Below, piece by piece: positions 38,218-50,491 of a stretch of 64,000 nucleotides of DNA. How positions within the stretch are numbered: the first letter of the stretch is position 1; each line of letters starts with the position of its first letter. Made by a program: the position numbers and the translations under genes. The DNA lies in contig ADNK01003483.1 of the NCBI GenBank assembly GCA_000320545.1, positions 30,001-94,000 of the forward strand, read 5' to 3'. The notes under the pieces are model-generated. The model saw nothing but the letters and a program-made list of their open reading frames with translations, was not told where the DNA came from and did no database searches. This DNA is from Bigelowiella natans CCMP2755. Lineage: Eukaryota > Cercozoa > Chlorarachniophyceae.

Positions 38218-40154
38218 TTAGGATGGGGACGGATCTATTTCACGCGACGAGCTGAGAAAGCTCATGAAATCTACGGGGCAAGTAAGCGATCGATTGGATT
38301 TGTTGTATTTGCATCATATCTTCTTGTTGGCACTAAGTTTAGGAATAATCCAGTGATGACGACGATCCAATTTAACATAATGATAAAGATTGAAATCTGT
38401 CACAAAGATTTGCATTTGTATAGCACATTTGTATAGCAGCAAAATATGAATATGAACGGATTAATATATAACAGTAACAATGGAGATTTGAGAGAAGTTA
38501 ATAAGAGTGAATTCTGCTTCATTCTAGAGTTTTGGAATACTGCATGTATACACTCCAACATCGTATTTGCTGTTAGTGTAAAGTGATTGATACTGAATAA
38601 TGTGTATCTTGTGAATTCTCCTTCGTGTTCAATCATAAGGTGTACACGGAAGAAGAGCTTACACGCATCATCGAGGAGGCAGACGAAGATGGGTGATTAA
38701 TGCAGTTGACGTTTGGATATGCGATCAGAGGGAATAATAATAATAATGCCCGTGATTCATTGCCAAACAACATTTATTTTACCGTCATCTGGCATTGATT
38801 TCATCTTCTTTTGGTACATGCCGCACTACAGAAATGGTGAAATCGATTTCAATGAATTTCTTTCGATCATGACGGCTCCTACCAGCATTAAAGTACAACG
38901 CAATAAATACAAACAAGAACAATAGTGAAAAAGTACAGGGGGGCAAGTTAGAGCAAGAAATAATAGGAAGAATGATATAATGATATCGAAGTTGATTGAT
39001 TGATTCATTGGTTGATCATGTGTGTCTTGTTATCTTTCTTACTTACTTACTTACTTACTTTCTTTGTTGATGGATAAAGGACGAAATCAAAGCTACTTTT
39101 GATATATTTGACCAATCGCGACGAGGTGAGTCATTATGTTCGTCAGTCAAAAATTACAACGTTAGTCTGAAACATTACAGATGTTCACTATTAACCACCT
39201 TTATTATCTCCTCCTCCTTCCTCCTCCTCTTCCTAGGGTTCTTCGATTTTGTCGATATCAAAAAGGTAGGTAGGTAGGTAGGTAGGTAGGTGAGCAGTGC
39301 GATTGTATTAGTGCTACATAGAATGAAAACAAACTGCAAATTGCATCAAATTTGAAATCAACAACTAAATGCAGCATATGGTTGTGCAGGTGATGCATTC
39401 CATCGGCGAAAACCTCTCGGTTAGTAAATAAATAGAGCGTCTGTACTACTTATTCTATTGCTGCTACTTAATAATATTCTATTCTGGTGTATGATGTGCT
39501 GATTGTTAATATTTGGTCAGGACGAGGAGGCAACGACGATGTTTCGAGAAGCGGTATCATCATTAAAACAGTAGTAGTTAGTGCATCCATGCATACATGA
39601 GAAATCGTAAGATAATAGAATATCACCTCAGTAATACTATGAGATGATGATGTACACCTGTGTGTCCGCTATTTTGTAACGGAAATAGCTATAATGAATA
39701 CTGCACAAATACTGATAGCAGCTTATACGTCAATTGTTACTCTTTCGATTGTTTCTTCGAATGACTGGTGCTGTCGTTGTCATCATCGTCATCATCATCA
39801 TCGTCATCATCATTATCGACGTTCTCTTTAGGATGTGGACAAAGATGGCCGGGTGACGTTGGAGGATATGGTACTACAATGAAATGCTTTCTGTTGAACA
39901 GAATAAGAGAGATGGTTGTTGCAGGAATTCGATCTTAAATCAGTAACTAATTGCTGTTCGTTTTCAATTTGACGTCCATGTTTGTTTTTTTGAAATGATA
40001 TTTATTTTCATTTAATCAATGTGTGTCGTTGGAGAATCATTAATCTAGTGATTTGTTATGTTGTATTATGATCATTTAGGTTGCGATGATTAAGCCTCCT
40101 GCTGCGAAATTTAAGAGGAGAGGAAGTATCAAATCAACTTTCAAATCAACTTAA
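36763..40154 (+). CDS. Predicted SAP-motif plus four-EF-hand (calmodulin/centrin-like) protein, 16 exons
   Basis: Sixteen exons join at GT-AG sites into exactly 765 nt (254 residues). Exons 1-2 (36763-36858, 36925-36979) give a SAP-like helix pair: LPYRELQGLAKKRGIPANKK then EVLIKLLLEKN; SAP motifs bind DNA or RNA. Exons 3-6 form a linker (37354-37367, 37534-37569, 37708-37750, 37873-37928). From 38057 comes KEYKEAWKLFDL, then EF1 (DGDGSISRDEL), EF2 (DEDGNGEIDFNE), a degenerate EF3 (FDQSRRGFFDFVD), SIGENLSDEE, and EF4 (DVDKDGRVTLED, with Asp at position 12). The tail is basic (KFKRRGSIKSTFKST). EF1 and EF2 have complete calcium-ligand patterns. The EF-hand half is secure. Its link to the SAP half rests on matching phases. 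A separate EF-hand gene starting at the ATG at 37714 is the alternative. Confidence 0.8.
38096..38126 (+). repeat. GTA repeat starting at a 5' splice site
   Basis: The exon ending KLFDL stops at 38095, and the intron opens as GTAGTAGTAGTAGTAG before passing into GTG triplets. The repeat therefore includes the donor site. Confidence 0.85.
39266..39292 (+). repeat. GTAG tetranucleotide repeat starting at a 5' splice site
   Basis: The exon ending VDIKK stops at 39265. The intron begins with six GTAG units, so several equivalent donor sites lie side by side. Confidence 0.85.
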
Positions 40155-40199
40155 TTCTCACAATGGCTTGTTTGTACATTTAATACTAACAGACAGGTT

Positions 40200-40700
40200 G
40201 AATAACATAATCTAATGGCGTCACCTTGTAAGTAAGCACTATGTGCAGAACGTGTTGCTTGTGTGTCGTGCGCATACGTACACGTACGACGGTTTTGGCC
40301 TGTTTCATGCTAGCATGCATGTACACGTAGCAGCGGTAGCACATCTTGAACAAAAAAACCTAGCTTGCTAGCCTGACGAAGCAACGTGCAGCAAGCGCTA
40401 TATAGCTATATGTCGTATGCTGCATGAGACTCACAACTTGTGATGAACATCATGAACATGCTGTCGTAGCATGTCCATCATCGCATCATGCTATACTATG
40501 TGCTAGTGTGCATCAAACAAATGTGCGCCTCGATGACACACCGAACAACAACAACAAATGGCACAGCAATAATGTGATGAACGAAACAGTAAAATTATCA
40601 CAAAGTTATTTTAATAAAAGGTACTTCCTAATCTTAAGCGTTCAATTTGACAATCTAGCAATGCTAGAATTTTGTAGAAATGAGAAAATTATCACAAGTT
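40200..40700. repeat. Island 4: CTAG / GCATGC palindrome-rich DNA in a convergent gap
   Basis: GCTAGCATGCATGTACACG, CGTACACGTACG and CTAGCTTGCTAGC-type words occupy the short gap between the stops of the SAP/EF-hand gene (40154, +) and the long minus-strand gene (40770). Microsatellites are absent apart from a short CAA run. Confidence 0.7.
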
Positions 40701-40769
40701 GATTCAACTTGATTTTTATGTGCCACGTGATGTTGAATTTTGTTGGAGGGGTCGCAAGATGTTTCGTCT

Positions 40770-42168
40770 CTAGTTTCCCTCCTCATCATCATAATCTTCT
40801 TCATCGTCACCCTCATCTTCGTCTTCGTCATACTCGCCTGTTTGAGAAAAATACTAATCAGTTCACCGAATGAATCTTAAATTGATATAATTAGTTGTAG
40901 TTTACTTTCATAATCCTCATCTTCGTCTTGATGCTCATCGTAGTCAGCATCTTCATCGTCATCCTCCTCCTAATTTAGAGATAACATTGTACTAAATTCA
41001 GATACCTACACAGACAGCCTTTCTGAAGTACCACACCAAGCACATCGAAAAATAGTTTTGAAGGGACCACCGCATGTTATCTGTTTAGACCACCATCTTC
41101 TTTCTTCCCCTCTTTCTCTCACTCACCCTATCTTTCACCATGTACAACATACCAAATCGTGCTCTTCCATTTCTTCATCTTCGTGGAAGTCACTTCCAGA
41201 GAGTTCAACATCATGGTCAATACTGCTATCATCATCATCATCATCATCCTCGTCCACAACAGGAGGGAGATCATATTGAGAACGGGGTGAAGTGCCTGTC
41301 GTTCAAGAGAAGGGGATTTGCTTTATGAAATCATATGAAATACTCGTATAATAATGCACGAAGAGAAGAATAAATTGATGATGAATTCCATTCTGGGTTA
41401 AAAGCAATGTAAGGTGGTAGTATTGCACATACAAAATGAGAAGATGTTGAAGATGCCCCAGAAAGGAGAGTTTTTCCTAAGAGTTGTGAGATCATATAAT
41501 AGAGAAGTATGCAGAATTTTTAATGCTTCTTGTACTTGAAGAAGAAGGAAACGTGATTGATGGTGTTCAAAACAGTGGTTGTATCCTTAATTTTATTGTT
41601 GTCCATTCCAATAGCAGCTATCATCACAGCTCTTCTTGTTGTTCTTGTTGTTCTTGTTGTTACATACCGTATTTGCCTGTCTCTCTTAACTTGGTGTTCC
41701 ACCGTTTTATTGCTAGATAGATCATGGTGGTGGAAATCAGAAATAAATATTGAGAGACCTCATAAGTAAAAACACACGCGCACAAGACTCCACGCATATA
41801 ACATATAATTTATAATTATGTTCTTATTTATGTTTACGTGTGTATGATAGTGTAAGTGGATATACAAACTTACATAATTTCATGGCGCTTCTTGTTGGCT
41901 GAGAGGATGTAAACAAAAGGCAATCAATGCAACAACAGCATATTTTACATCGATCATTGTTCCATTTATTGATGATAGGTTTCAACTATCCCCCTCCTCC
42001 TCCTTTTTGTTCTTCTTATTATTATGTTACTTTGATCGTCAAACTCTTTCTTCATATGCTTTCGAATCAAGTCTGCCAGATAGACAACGTCCTTCTGTTT
42101 CACGAGGACGAGAACGAGGAGGGCGAGGGGGGGGAAATGGTGGTACTTAGTACTGTGGTAAGCTTCAC

Positions 42169-42200
<32 letters not shown>

Positions 42201-42690
42201 CTCAATGTCCACTCTCACATCAACAGTCGATCTTTGTGCTGGTAGAAGAAATTAAATACCAGTATTACCTCTTCGTGTAGTAGATCTCTCCAGGACAACT
42301 CGCAATTATCTTTAAGCTTTTCGTCTGGGTACTTTAAGTTGACGGTGTACTTGATCAGATGGTACCTACGAAGGAAAACAATCAACAACTTATAATAATA
42401 ATACCCTTAAGGAGGAGGGAGGAGGAGGATGAGAACCATGTCACACAGCAAACAAGAAGCAACAACGCCAATAGCAGCTGCAGCTTCTTATGAAACACAG
42501 ACCCTTTTCCAAAAATTTTACTATTTTTTGGAATACCAAATGCTGTTGTTATTATCATCTAATTTGTGCTCCGAGTGCAGCGATGCTCGTCCCAACACCG
42601 CTGCTGCTACTACTGCTACTACCCAATCGGGTGAGCGGTCATAATAGCAAACATCCAACACCCGCCTTCCAATCTCCTCCCTGTACTATC

Positions 42691-42729
<39 letters not shown>

Positions 42730-42860
42730 ACCCGGTGATTCTTATCTCCTCCTTCATATCAGATGCACCTGATTTGCAGCAGCAGCAGTAGTAGTAGTAG
42801 TAGTAGTAGCACCCAACAATTTCATTATTGTTTAGTTTAGGGCTGCCGACATTTGATGAA

Positions 42861-42892
<32 letters not shown>

Positions 42893-43377
42893 ATTGACGG
42901 TTATGAATAATCACCAAATGGTGTTTGAATGGATGGAGAGTGCATTTTCAACAACCTTTATCTCGGATACGATCTCGAAGACAATCGATAACGTCAGGAT
43001 TTGTTTTGTGAAGCTGTAGGAAGGAAGGAATGGAGAATATGCACCATAAAAACCCATATCATCAGACAATTATCACTAAGTTTTGAGTAATAGTAGTAGT
43101 AGTAGTAGTAGTAGTAGTAATAGTACCATATGCTAAGCAGAACAGAGCAAAATGACGCATGATGAAACCATATCGTGATAAGTAATTGTCATCTAATCGT
43201 CATCACCTCCATATCGAAGGCCCAATCAAGGACCTCACGATTTCTCCACGTTTTCATTGGCGGATACACCTATATCATCGATCGCAACAACAACAACAAC
43301 CACAACCGTAACGTTCCAATTCTCATTTTAGAAAATCTACTATTCAATCCTGCTAGCTAACTCTCTCTTTTTCTGAT

Positions 43378-43414
<37 letters not shown>

Positions 43415-43752
43415 GTCTTATATCTGAGCTCCTACCTGAACATGTTCAATGTACTTGGAATGATCCAAAGCGTATATGCCATCAATCTTGAACCTATATC
43501 GTATGATGATGTGATTTACACATTAATGGCTTTCTCATTCTAGTGGCATACTGTGCTTCTTGTGAGGACAAGTGAGCTAATCAGTGTGCTGAGTGTATTT
43601 GTGGACTTATTTCTTTATTTCTAAAACAAAAATAAAATATAGAATAGAATTCTCCCTTCCTCCTCCTCCTCCTACCTCACAATGACTGTAGTGTCAATGT
43701 AGATAGTTATATCATTATTAAGCATTGCTGTTGTCTACTATTCCTATCTTTG

Positions 43753-43791
<39 letters not shown>

Positions 43792-44028
43792 GATCAGCAT
43801 AGTCCGGTAAGTCTTCAGCTTTATGCCGTTCCAGAGGTTTCTCTTGCGTGATATTCTCAAACTCCTTCTTAATTTTCTACATACACGCATTCACGCATAC
43901 AGTGATGACGGGATTGTAATTTGCAATCGTCAGTGGTGTAATGATAAGCAACGATAAGAGAGAAAGAGAAACTAGAAAATTAAGCGCACGTTTCATCTCA
44001 TCTTTTGCCGCTACTACTACTCAAACAT

Positions 44029-44113
<85 letters not shown>

Positions 44114-45003
44114 CATCCTGCACATATGATGTACATATCACGAATAATACGTGCACTGCAGCAGCTGCTGCTGCTAGGATCTTTAAGCAACTCAATACTT
44201 CATAATCATAATCATTAATATAATCATTCGAAACATTTGTTCTAACAAGTCTTCACTTTTCTCCTCCTCCTCCTCCTCCTCCTCCTCCTCCTCCTCCTCC
44301 TCCATCACAATCCCCTATTACTTACTTACATTGTATGCTTCTTCATAGGTTGCTAGCTTCTTTACAGGCCTAATGATAGTCAGTGCCCCGTATAGATCGC
44401 TTATCATCTATCTCATCGTCATCATTTTCATCATCATTATCATCGTCATCAAATACTACACCACAACCACTGTAATACCCCTTGTCCTACTACTATTACT
44501 ATTACTACTATTACTACTACTACTACACCACAACAACAACAACATACCAAACAACACTAACAGCATCATCACCATCAATACCACAGAAAGGTAGCAAAAA
44601 TACTTTATTTCCGTTGATTGCGATTTAATTTACTATACCTTGGATCTACTGCATATGCTTCGACGAGTGTGTTGACTGCTTTTCGCATCAGATTCTGTTG
44701 GTCTCGAGCCTAGGATTAGATTATTTCCATTCATGTAAATGAGGATGCTATTAATGCATAACGCGATGATATAGAGACGACGACGAGATCGCGCAACCAA
44801 AAATGAACTCTATGTCAATGTTTGTTTGTTTGTGTTATATCTGAAAACCTTTGCACAAAGCCCAGCTTGCCTCTCATGTGACTGGATTTTAATGAGTAAC
44901 AATTCATAGGTTTAATTCATCTTTCATTCTTATAGTGATATGATTACAAATGATTACCTGATACGCATCGAAGAGAGACGAAGCGAATTCCTGAAAGAAT
45001 GGG

Positions 45004-45046
<43 letters not shown>

Positions 45047-46974
45047 AGAGAGGCAAAGAGAGACGATACTCCTCACACTGTGCATCAACTGTAAACAACA
45101 TACGATGTAATTATTACCGCTTTGGACTTCAACCATTCCTTTTCAAGGTCTGCCCTTTCGTCCTTGAGACTTTGTAATGCTGTCTTATGCCTTTTTCATA
45201 GATTGACGTGAATTAAGAATGTTCGTGTGCGGGATTAGATAACAATCTCTAAAACTTGCAAAGATGTAGCACCTACCTCTCTACCAACAGCGCTCTGACA
45301 TTGATTCCCGTTTTAGTACCTGTATATATAAACATACATTGTAGCAGCAGCTGCATTGAGGCTGAGAAGGTTTTCATAAAGTACTTTATCATCATTATCA
45401 TCTTCTTCGTCATAGTTTAAAAAAGAGAGAGGATGGATCTTACTTGAAACTGGCTTCGTTTTGAGGATTTTGAGGACACTCATGACAAGATACAGTATTG
45501 CCTCATGTTGAGGGCGGCCTGGTAGATAAAGCACGTTAATAAATATTATGTATTTACGCAGCAAATATCTTTTGAGAATGGTAAAGCGAATAGTCTTTAA
45601 TTTACACCTTTCGCTGTTGGCTTTTGCTCCTCCAAAATCGACCCTCTTTCCATTTCCTAAGAGTCATATCATCATTTAAAACTTGGATCAGATCAACAAA
45701 TCGTCATGAGATCTTTGATGAAAAAAATTAAGTAAGTAAAAATTGGTATCAAACCTGTTCGGCGAAACTTTTGAGATCTCCATTATCCTGATCTTCTGAA
45801 TAGTGGTTGTGTAAATGGTACTTTATATTCTGAAGAGCTCCACTGTTGGGTTACTACTTTCCAAGGCTGCTGCTGCTGCTACTACTACTACTACTACATG
45901 AGTTACATTCTAAATCATCAAAACCTTTCTTCTTCGTCGATTTACCTACCATAATACACTAAGATTAGCAGCAAATCTATGTGATAAAACCAGAATGGGC
46001 AAAATGATATAACTAACCCAGATCCAACAGACGCTCCATCTCACGAGACAATCCCTCCGCAAGATAGATAGTTAACTGTAGGTACAATATCACGACGATG
46101 AACCAACAGAATTGCATGTCAATGCCAATGTGTGACGATGGTGGTGATGATGATGGGGACAGTGATGATGACTTTGCCACTACTACATTATCAACTGCCG
46201 ATGAAATCAGTTTTGTAAATTCATGGCAAAATTACGGTGACACTTTTTCTATACTCCTGGGTAACCTACCTGTGTTTTAAAGTCCTCACTCCATTGGTCA
46301 GAAACCTGCATGGAAAAATTTAGGAAAAGACGATGTTGATTCTATGAGTTCAAAAAGAAAACTAAACTAGAGTCTTCCAACTAATGTCAACCAGTTTCGC
46401 CGCGTGAAACTCAACTTGCTTCTTTGTTTCTGATTCAATTATAAGATTTAGCAGTGTACGCAATACATGAACGGGTATTGCAATTTTTCACCTTTTGCTT
46501 CTGCGAGTGAGTTTCCCTGATGTGTTATTTGTGAAATTCAGTTGTTATGATCAGTATTCGCGTAGTGAGAAATGATAGTAGTAATTGATACATCTTCTTC
46601 CACTTGATGATGATGATGATAGATAATGCTGGAAAAACTAAAAATACACAGTGCATACCAAGTTTTCCATCTCAGCAGTCTCTTGATGAAGAATCAGCCA
46701 GTGCTTCCACATCCGAGATACACGCTTGTGAAGGTCGCTAATATATTTTACCTTACAAATAACGGGGAGAAACACAGCATTCAACCAAGTAACAGACACC
46801 ACCCTTTCAAAGCTGGTTGTTCTCTACCATTTCAAGTGCATTTTGAGACATCAACCCGGCTTTGATTCTTTTATCTCCACCCTAAAATTACGTGCTAACC
46901 ATTAGGGATCGAAGAGAAACTGAGAGGTTCTTAGCTAGGTAGTTGTGGTGGTAGTGGTGAGGTGGTTGTTGTTG

Positions 46975-47007
<33 letters not shown>

Positions 47008-49962
47008 GGTATGACGATTTTTGTTATCACTAACCACAGGGTTTGTTGCTCCGACAGATACACCCAAGAGCATAGAATCTAAAAGCATTTTGCTAGATTT
47101 TCTGCAGAACGACGGGAAGAAACACACGTACACACAAAAACCATGGAAGCGATCGATTATGTCTGCACAAGCACGGAGGTTGATCATAAGGTGATAGTTT
47201 ACTCGCTTTCGAAGAAATCGCTCATCTTGTCCACAACTTCCTCTGCAAAAATCGCAGGATCCTTCAGCCTGATAGCAGATAGTATAGGTGATTACCATGG
47301 TGGACTCTTCTTAAAAGTAGAGAGAAGGTATGTAGTACCATTCTAGCAACGTCGATATTTCACCGTGCGTTTCAATCTATGGGCGGACAAGAAATATATA
47401 GTATCATTAACAATGCTGGACGGTGAATATTTTCGTTACGATTTCTTCCAGTATTTCATCAGTAAGTTCCTCGCTCTGTTTCTTTCCATCTGTATCCGAA
47501 ACACTCATCATTTAGGACAATTACAATTTTCTTTAAAGTCATTCACCAGCATTGCCACTGAGATGAACCGGTGAGGTAGAAAACTTATGATGATGGCGCT
47601 GGTCCTTTTGCCATCTAATTATAATATATATTGGCTTCTTCAGACAAAATAATTATGTTTTAGAAATTACGATCAACGTGCTTACGAGAGAATCTTCTCC
47701 TGCAAATCCTTGTCTTCGCATACCTATGAATAGCATTCTCTATTTAGTCGATATCGTGAAAATATTAGTTTTATCCAGCAGTACGCACCTTATCTAGATG
47801 CAAGAAACTCAAAACGCCCTCAACAAGAATCTTCGGAGTAATTGTCATTCCTTTGCACTTCATTGGATACCCTGGTAAATATTGACGCACGCTATCGTAT
47901 GCCCGTTCACAATAGCTGCCAAACATCAATATTAACAAGTTAATGACAATGATCATGATACACAGAAAGTAACGTTTTTAGCATTCTGATTTCTTTGGAT
48001 AGTACAAAAATGGCTTTTGCAATAAGTGTGTTGTGTCAAAACGACTGATTTTGTTACTCTGAGTCCTCAAATGTCGAAAAGATTTCCTTCTTTAGTCTCT
48101 TCTCCTCCTTTTCAAGGTCCTTGTACGTTGACAACAACAAAATTCAAGTTTCAGTGTGCTCCCATTTCGAAAATATGCAAAGATAACGGGGGCTCAGACC
48201 ATTATCGATTGCTTCCCTCTGAGTTTTGATGAAGTTTTGGGGGACCCTAGTTATTTATTTTCCAACCAAATTAATACATAAGCATTGGTTTTCACAAAAT
48301 ACCGCAACCTTTTTCTTGGAACGCCCTTAAAATCATAATTCTATCACGAAGCGCGGTCAAGTAATGAAGTTTCAGCTTGTTGCCATCCTCCTGAGAACAA
48401 GCAATATGTTCCGAGTTCATCAAACGACAGAGCCTTTGTTTCAATATCAGCTTTTCAGATACAGCAAAGAAGTATTTAATGGCGCCAACGAACCCCTTCC
48501 TCAAGACTGTTGTACAGATTTCTGAATCGCTTCACTGCAAAGTAAGAATGTTCCAAAGCCGCTCGTCGGTGCCTACAGAAGACAATTCCGCCAATCTCAA
48601 GACCTTACTCTACAAAGATGGTTTTGATAGAATATGCATTTCTAACTTCATTTTCTCCTTATGCTTCATTCTTGTCAGTTTGGATTCAGCCAAACGGTAG
48701 TTAAGGATAGCATAGGCGCCTGCGTATATTGTTCAATGAGTAACGATTGGGATGCAGAACATGAGATTGGCGATTTTATAATACCGGGCTTGATTGCATT
48801 CTCTACGGAAGCTTCTTTTCCATCGTTTACATACTTCCGGAGTTCGGATTCCTCTCTTTCCAAGCAAAGCTCATGAACCATGGAAACTACTTTTCTTACG
48901 ATACGATTCCTTTTATCGAAAACACCATTTTATGAGGATGTTTTACCATTGAAAGGCTTTAGACTTACCACTGATCGTTATCTTTTATTTCCACGTCTCG
49001 ATTTCCTTTTCTGTTCATTTTGGATCTGTTTGGGTCATCGTAGAATCATTAACGAACGAATCAGTCAAATATATTCAAAATCGAAATAACTACCGTACCT
49101 TTTAATCGTATTCTTGATTTCATCAAGCTCAAGGAGCTCCTCTGTAGTAAACTCTTTGATGTCCTTATGGTGAGGGCCTAAGTACGATGTGTATTGGCAA
49201 CAATTAAATAAATAGACTAAAGATCTTTAAAATATTTAGATCTTTCAGAAGTTTTTTGAGAACTTACTAAAAGAAGCTTCGGTTGCAAGCTTCAACGGCT
49301 GAACGTGAGATCTGAAAACTTGATATTCTTCGCTCTCTAGCCCTAACAAGGGATATTATTGATAATTCATTTTCTCTCGGATAAAAATAATTAAATGCGA
49401 TCAATGTGACCTTCCAAGACTTTTGGCTTTTCATTGTATTTGTACTCAGCGTTCTAAGATTAAAACAAGATAGACGTCTTTAATATTTAAATCATATAAA
49501 TAACATGTATTACTTAGAGAGAAAGTACTGATTCTACCTTTTCAAACACAATGTCGCGAACTCCAAAATAAAACCTCAGAAACTCTCTTTCAACTCTGAT
49601 GAGCTTTTCATACAAATTTTTTGAGGGGCAACTGATGGCTTGATGCTGTACCGTAACCTGAAAAGTGTCGGAAAAAAGTCAAGAACATATGAACTTGCAA
49701 GTCGGCACCAAATCGAAAGCTGACCAAACAAATCTTCGGAGATGTAGCCTTTCCCTTTTTCACACGAACATCGAGTGCGATAGCCTGCAAAATATACCAC
49801 TCTGACATCACCCAATACCGTTGACAACAACACAAATTTAGCGAGTAGTACCTGCTCTTTGACGATGACACAAATCTTGTTTTGTAATTCCATTGCAAAG
49901 AGTTGAGGGTACTGCACATCGCAATTCAGAAAACGAGGCCATTGACGCAAATCAATCTTCAT
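40770..49962 (-). CDS. Large helical, charged protein of unknown function, about 35 short exons
   Basis: I do not recognise this family. The first exon (49962-49852) starts MKIDLRQWPRFLNCDVQYPQ. Further exons include 49658-49537 (LIRVEREFLRFYFGVRDIVF), 49175-49100 (DIKEFTTEELLELDEIKNTI), 48889-48785 (LEREESELRKYVNDGKEASV), 48393-48303 (KLKLHYLTALRDRIMILRAF), 47900-47790 (YPMKCKGMTITPKILVEG), 47265-47205 (DPAIFAEEVVDKMSDFFES), 46738-46655 (HKRVSRMWKHWLILHQET), 45191-45120 (LQSLKDERADLEKEWLKSK), 44709-44638 (LMRKAVNTLVEAYAVDP), 43270-43210 (PPMKTWRNREVLDWAFDME) and 42366-42272 (YHLIKYTVNLKYPDEKLKD). The C-terminus (41295-40770) is very acidic. Most consecutive junctions I tested keep frame, especially from 43500 to 40770. 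A few exons around 47500-47700 are uncertain, so two genes cannot be fully excluded. Confidence 0.6.
43965..44110. repeat. CT run passing directly into a CA run
   Basis: CT from about 44032 to 44074, then CA to about 44106, in an intron of the long minus-strand gene. The same compound type recurs at 57819-57869. Confidence 0.85.
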
Positions 49963-50491
49963 TTTTCTTTACAAATTACAGTATTTGGAGACACGTTTGA
50001 TATTATAAGATTGATCTACGTAAAATCAAAATGATTTAGGCATAGCGAAATGTCTTCTTCTTCAACTACCTTCAGAGACTGATTTAACTGGATGGTGAAG
50101 GAAAACTGATAAACAGGGCTTACGCGTATCAAGTACTGGTAATGTTTCCGTATCTACACAAATTTATTGTTTTGTAGAGATAAGTATCCTGTCGCCATTA
50201 CTTCGCAAATTACCCAATGAAATGATTCAACCTTCTTTTGATCTGTAATGCTAAGCAATTCGCCTTTGCCTCTCCCACGAAGTTCAACCTTCCAAGTAGT
50301 ACGGTACGGTATATGAGATAACAACCCAATCACAATCCACTCTTCCTCACAAACACGCCGAATATGTTACGCTTAGATACATGTGCAAATTGAATACCCA
50401 GATTCGCTCGTACAGTTGTGGTGCGTACATGCGTGTGTTGTCATAAAATATGCAGAATAAGCTGGGTGATCCCATTTCTACGTCACCATCA
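49963..50491. other. Spacer between two minus-strand genes
   Basis: Short tandem gap containing the promoter of the long helical-protein gene and the 3' end of the ankyrin gene. Mixed composition, with no island and no clear motif. Confidence 0.4.
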
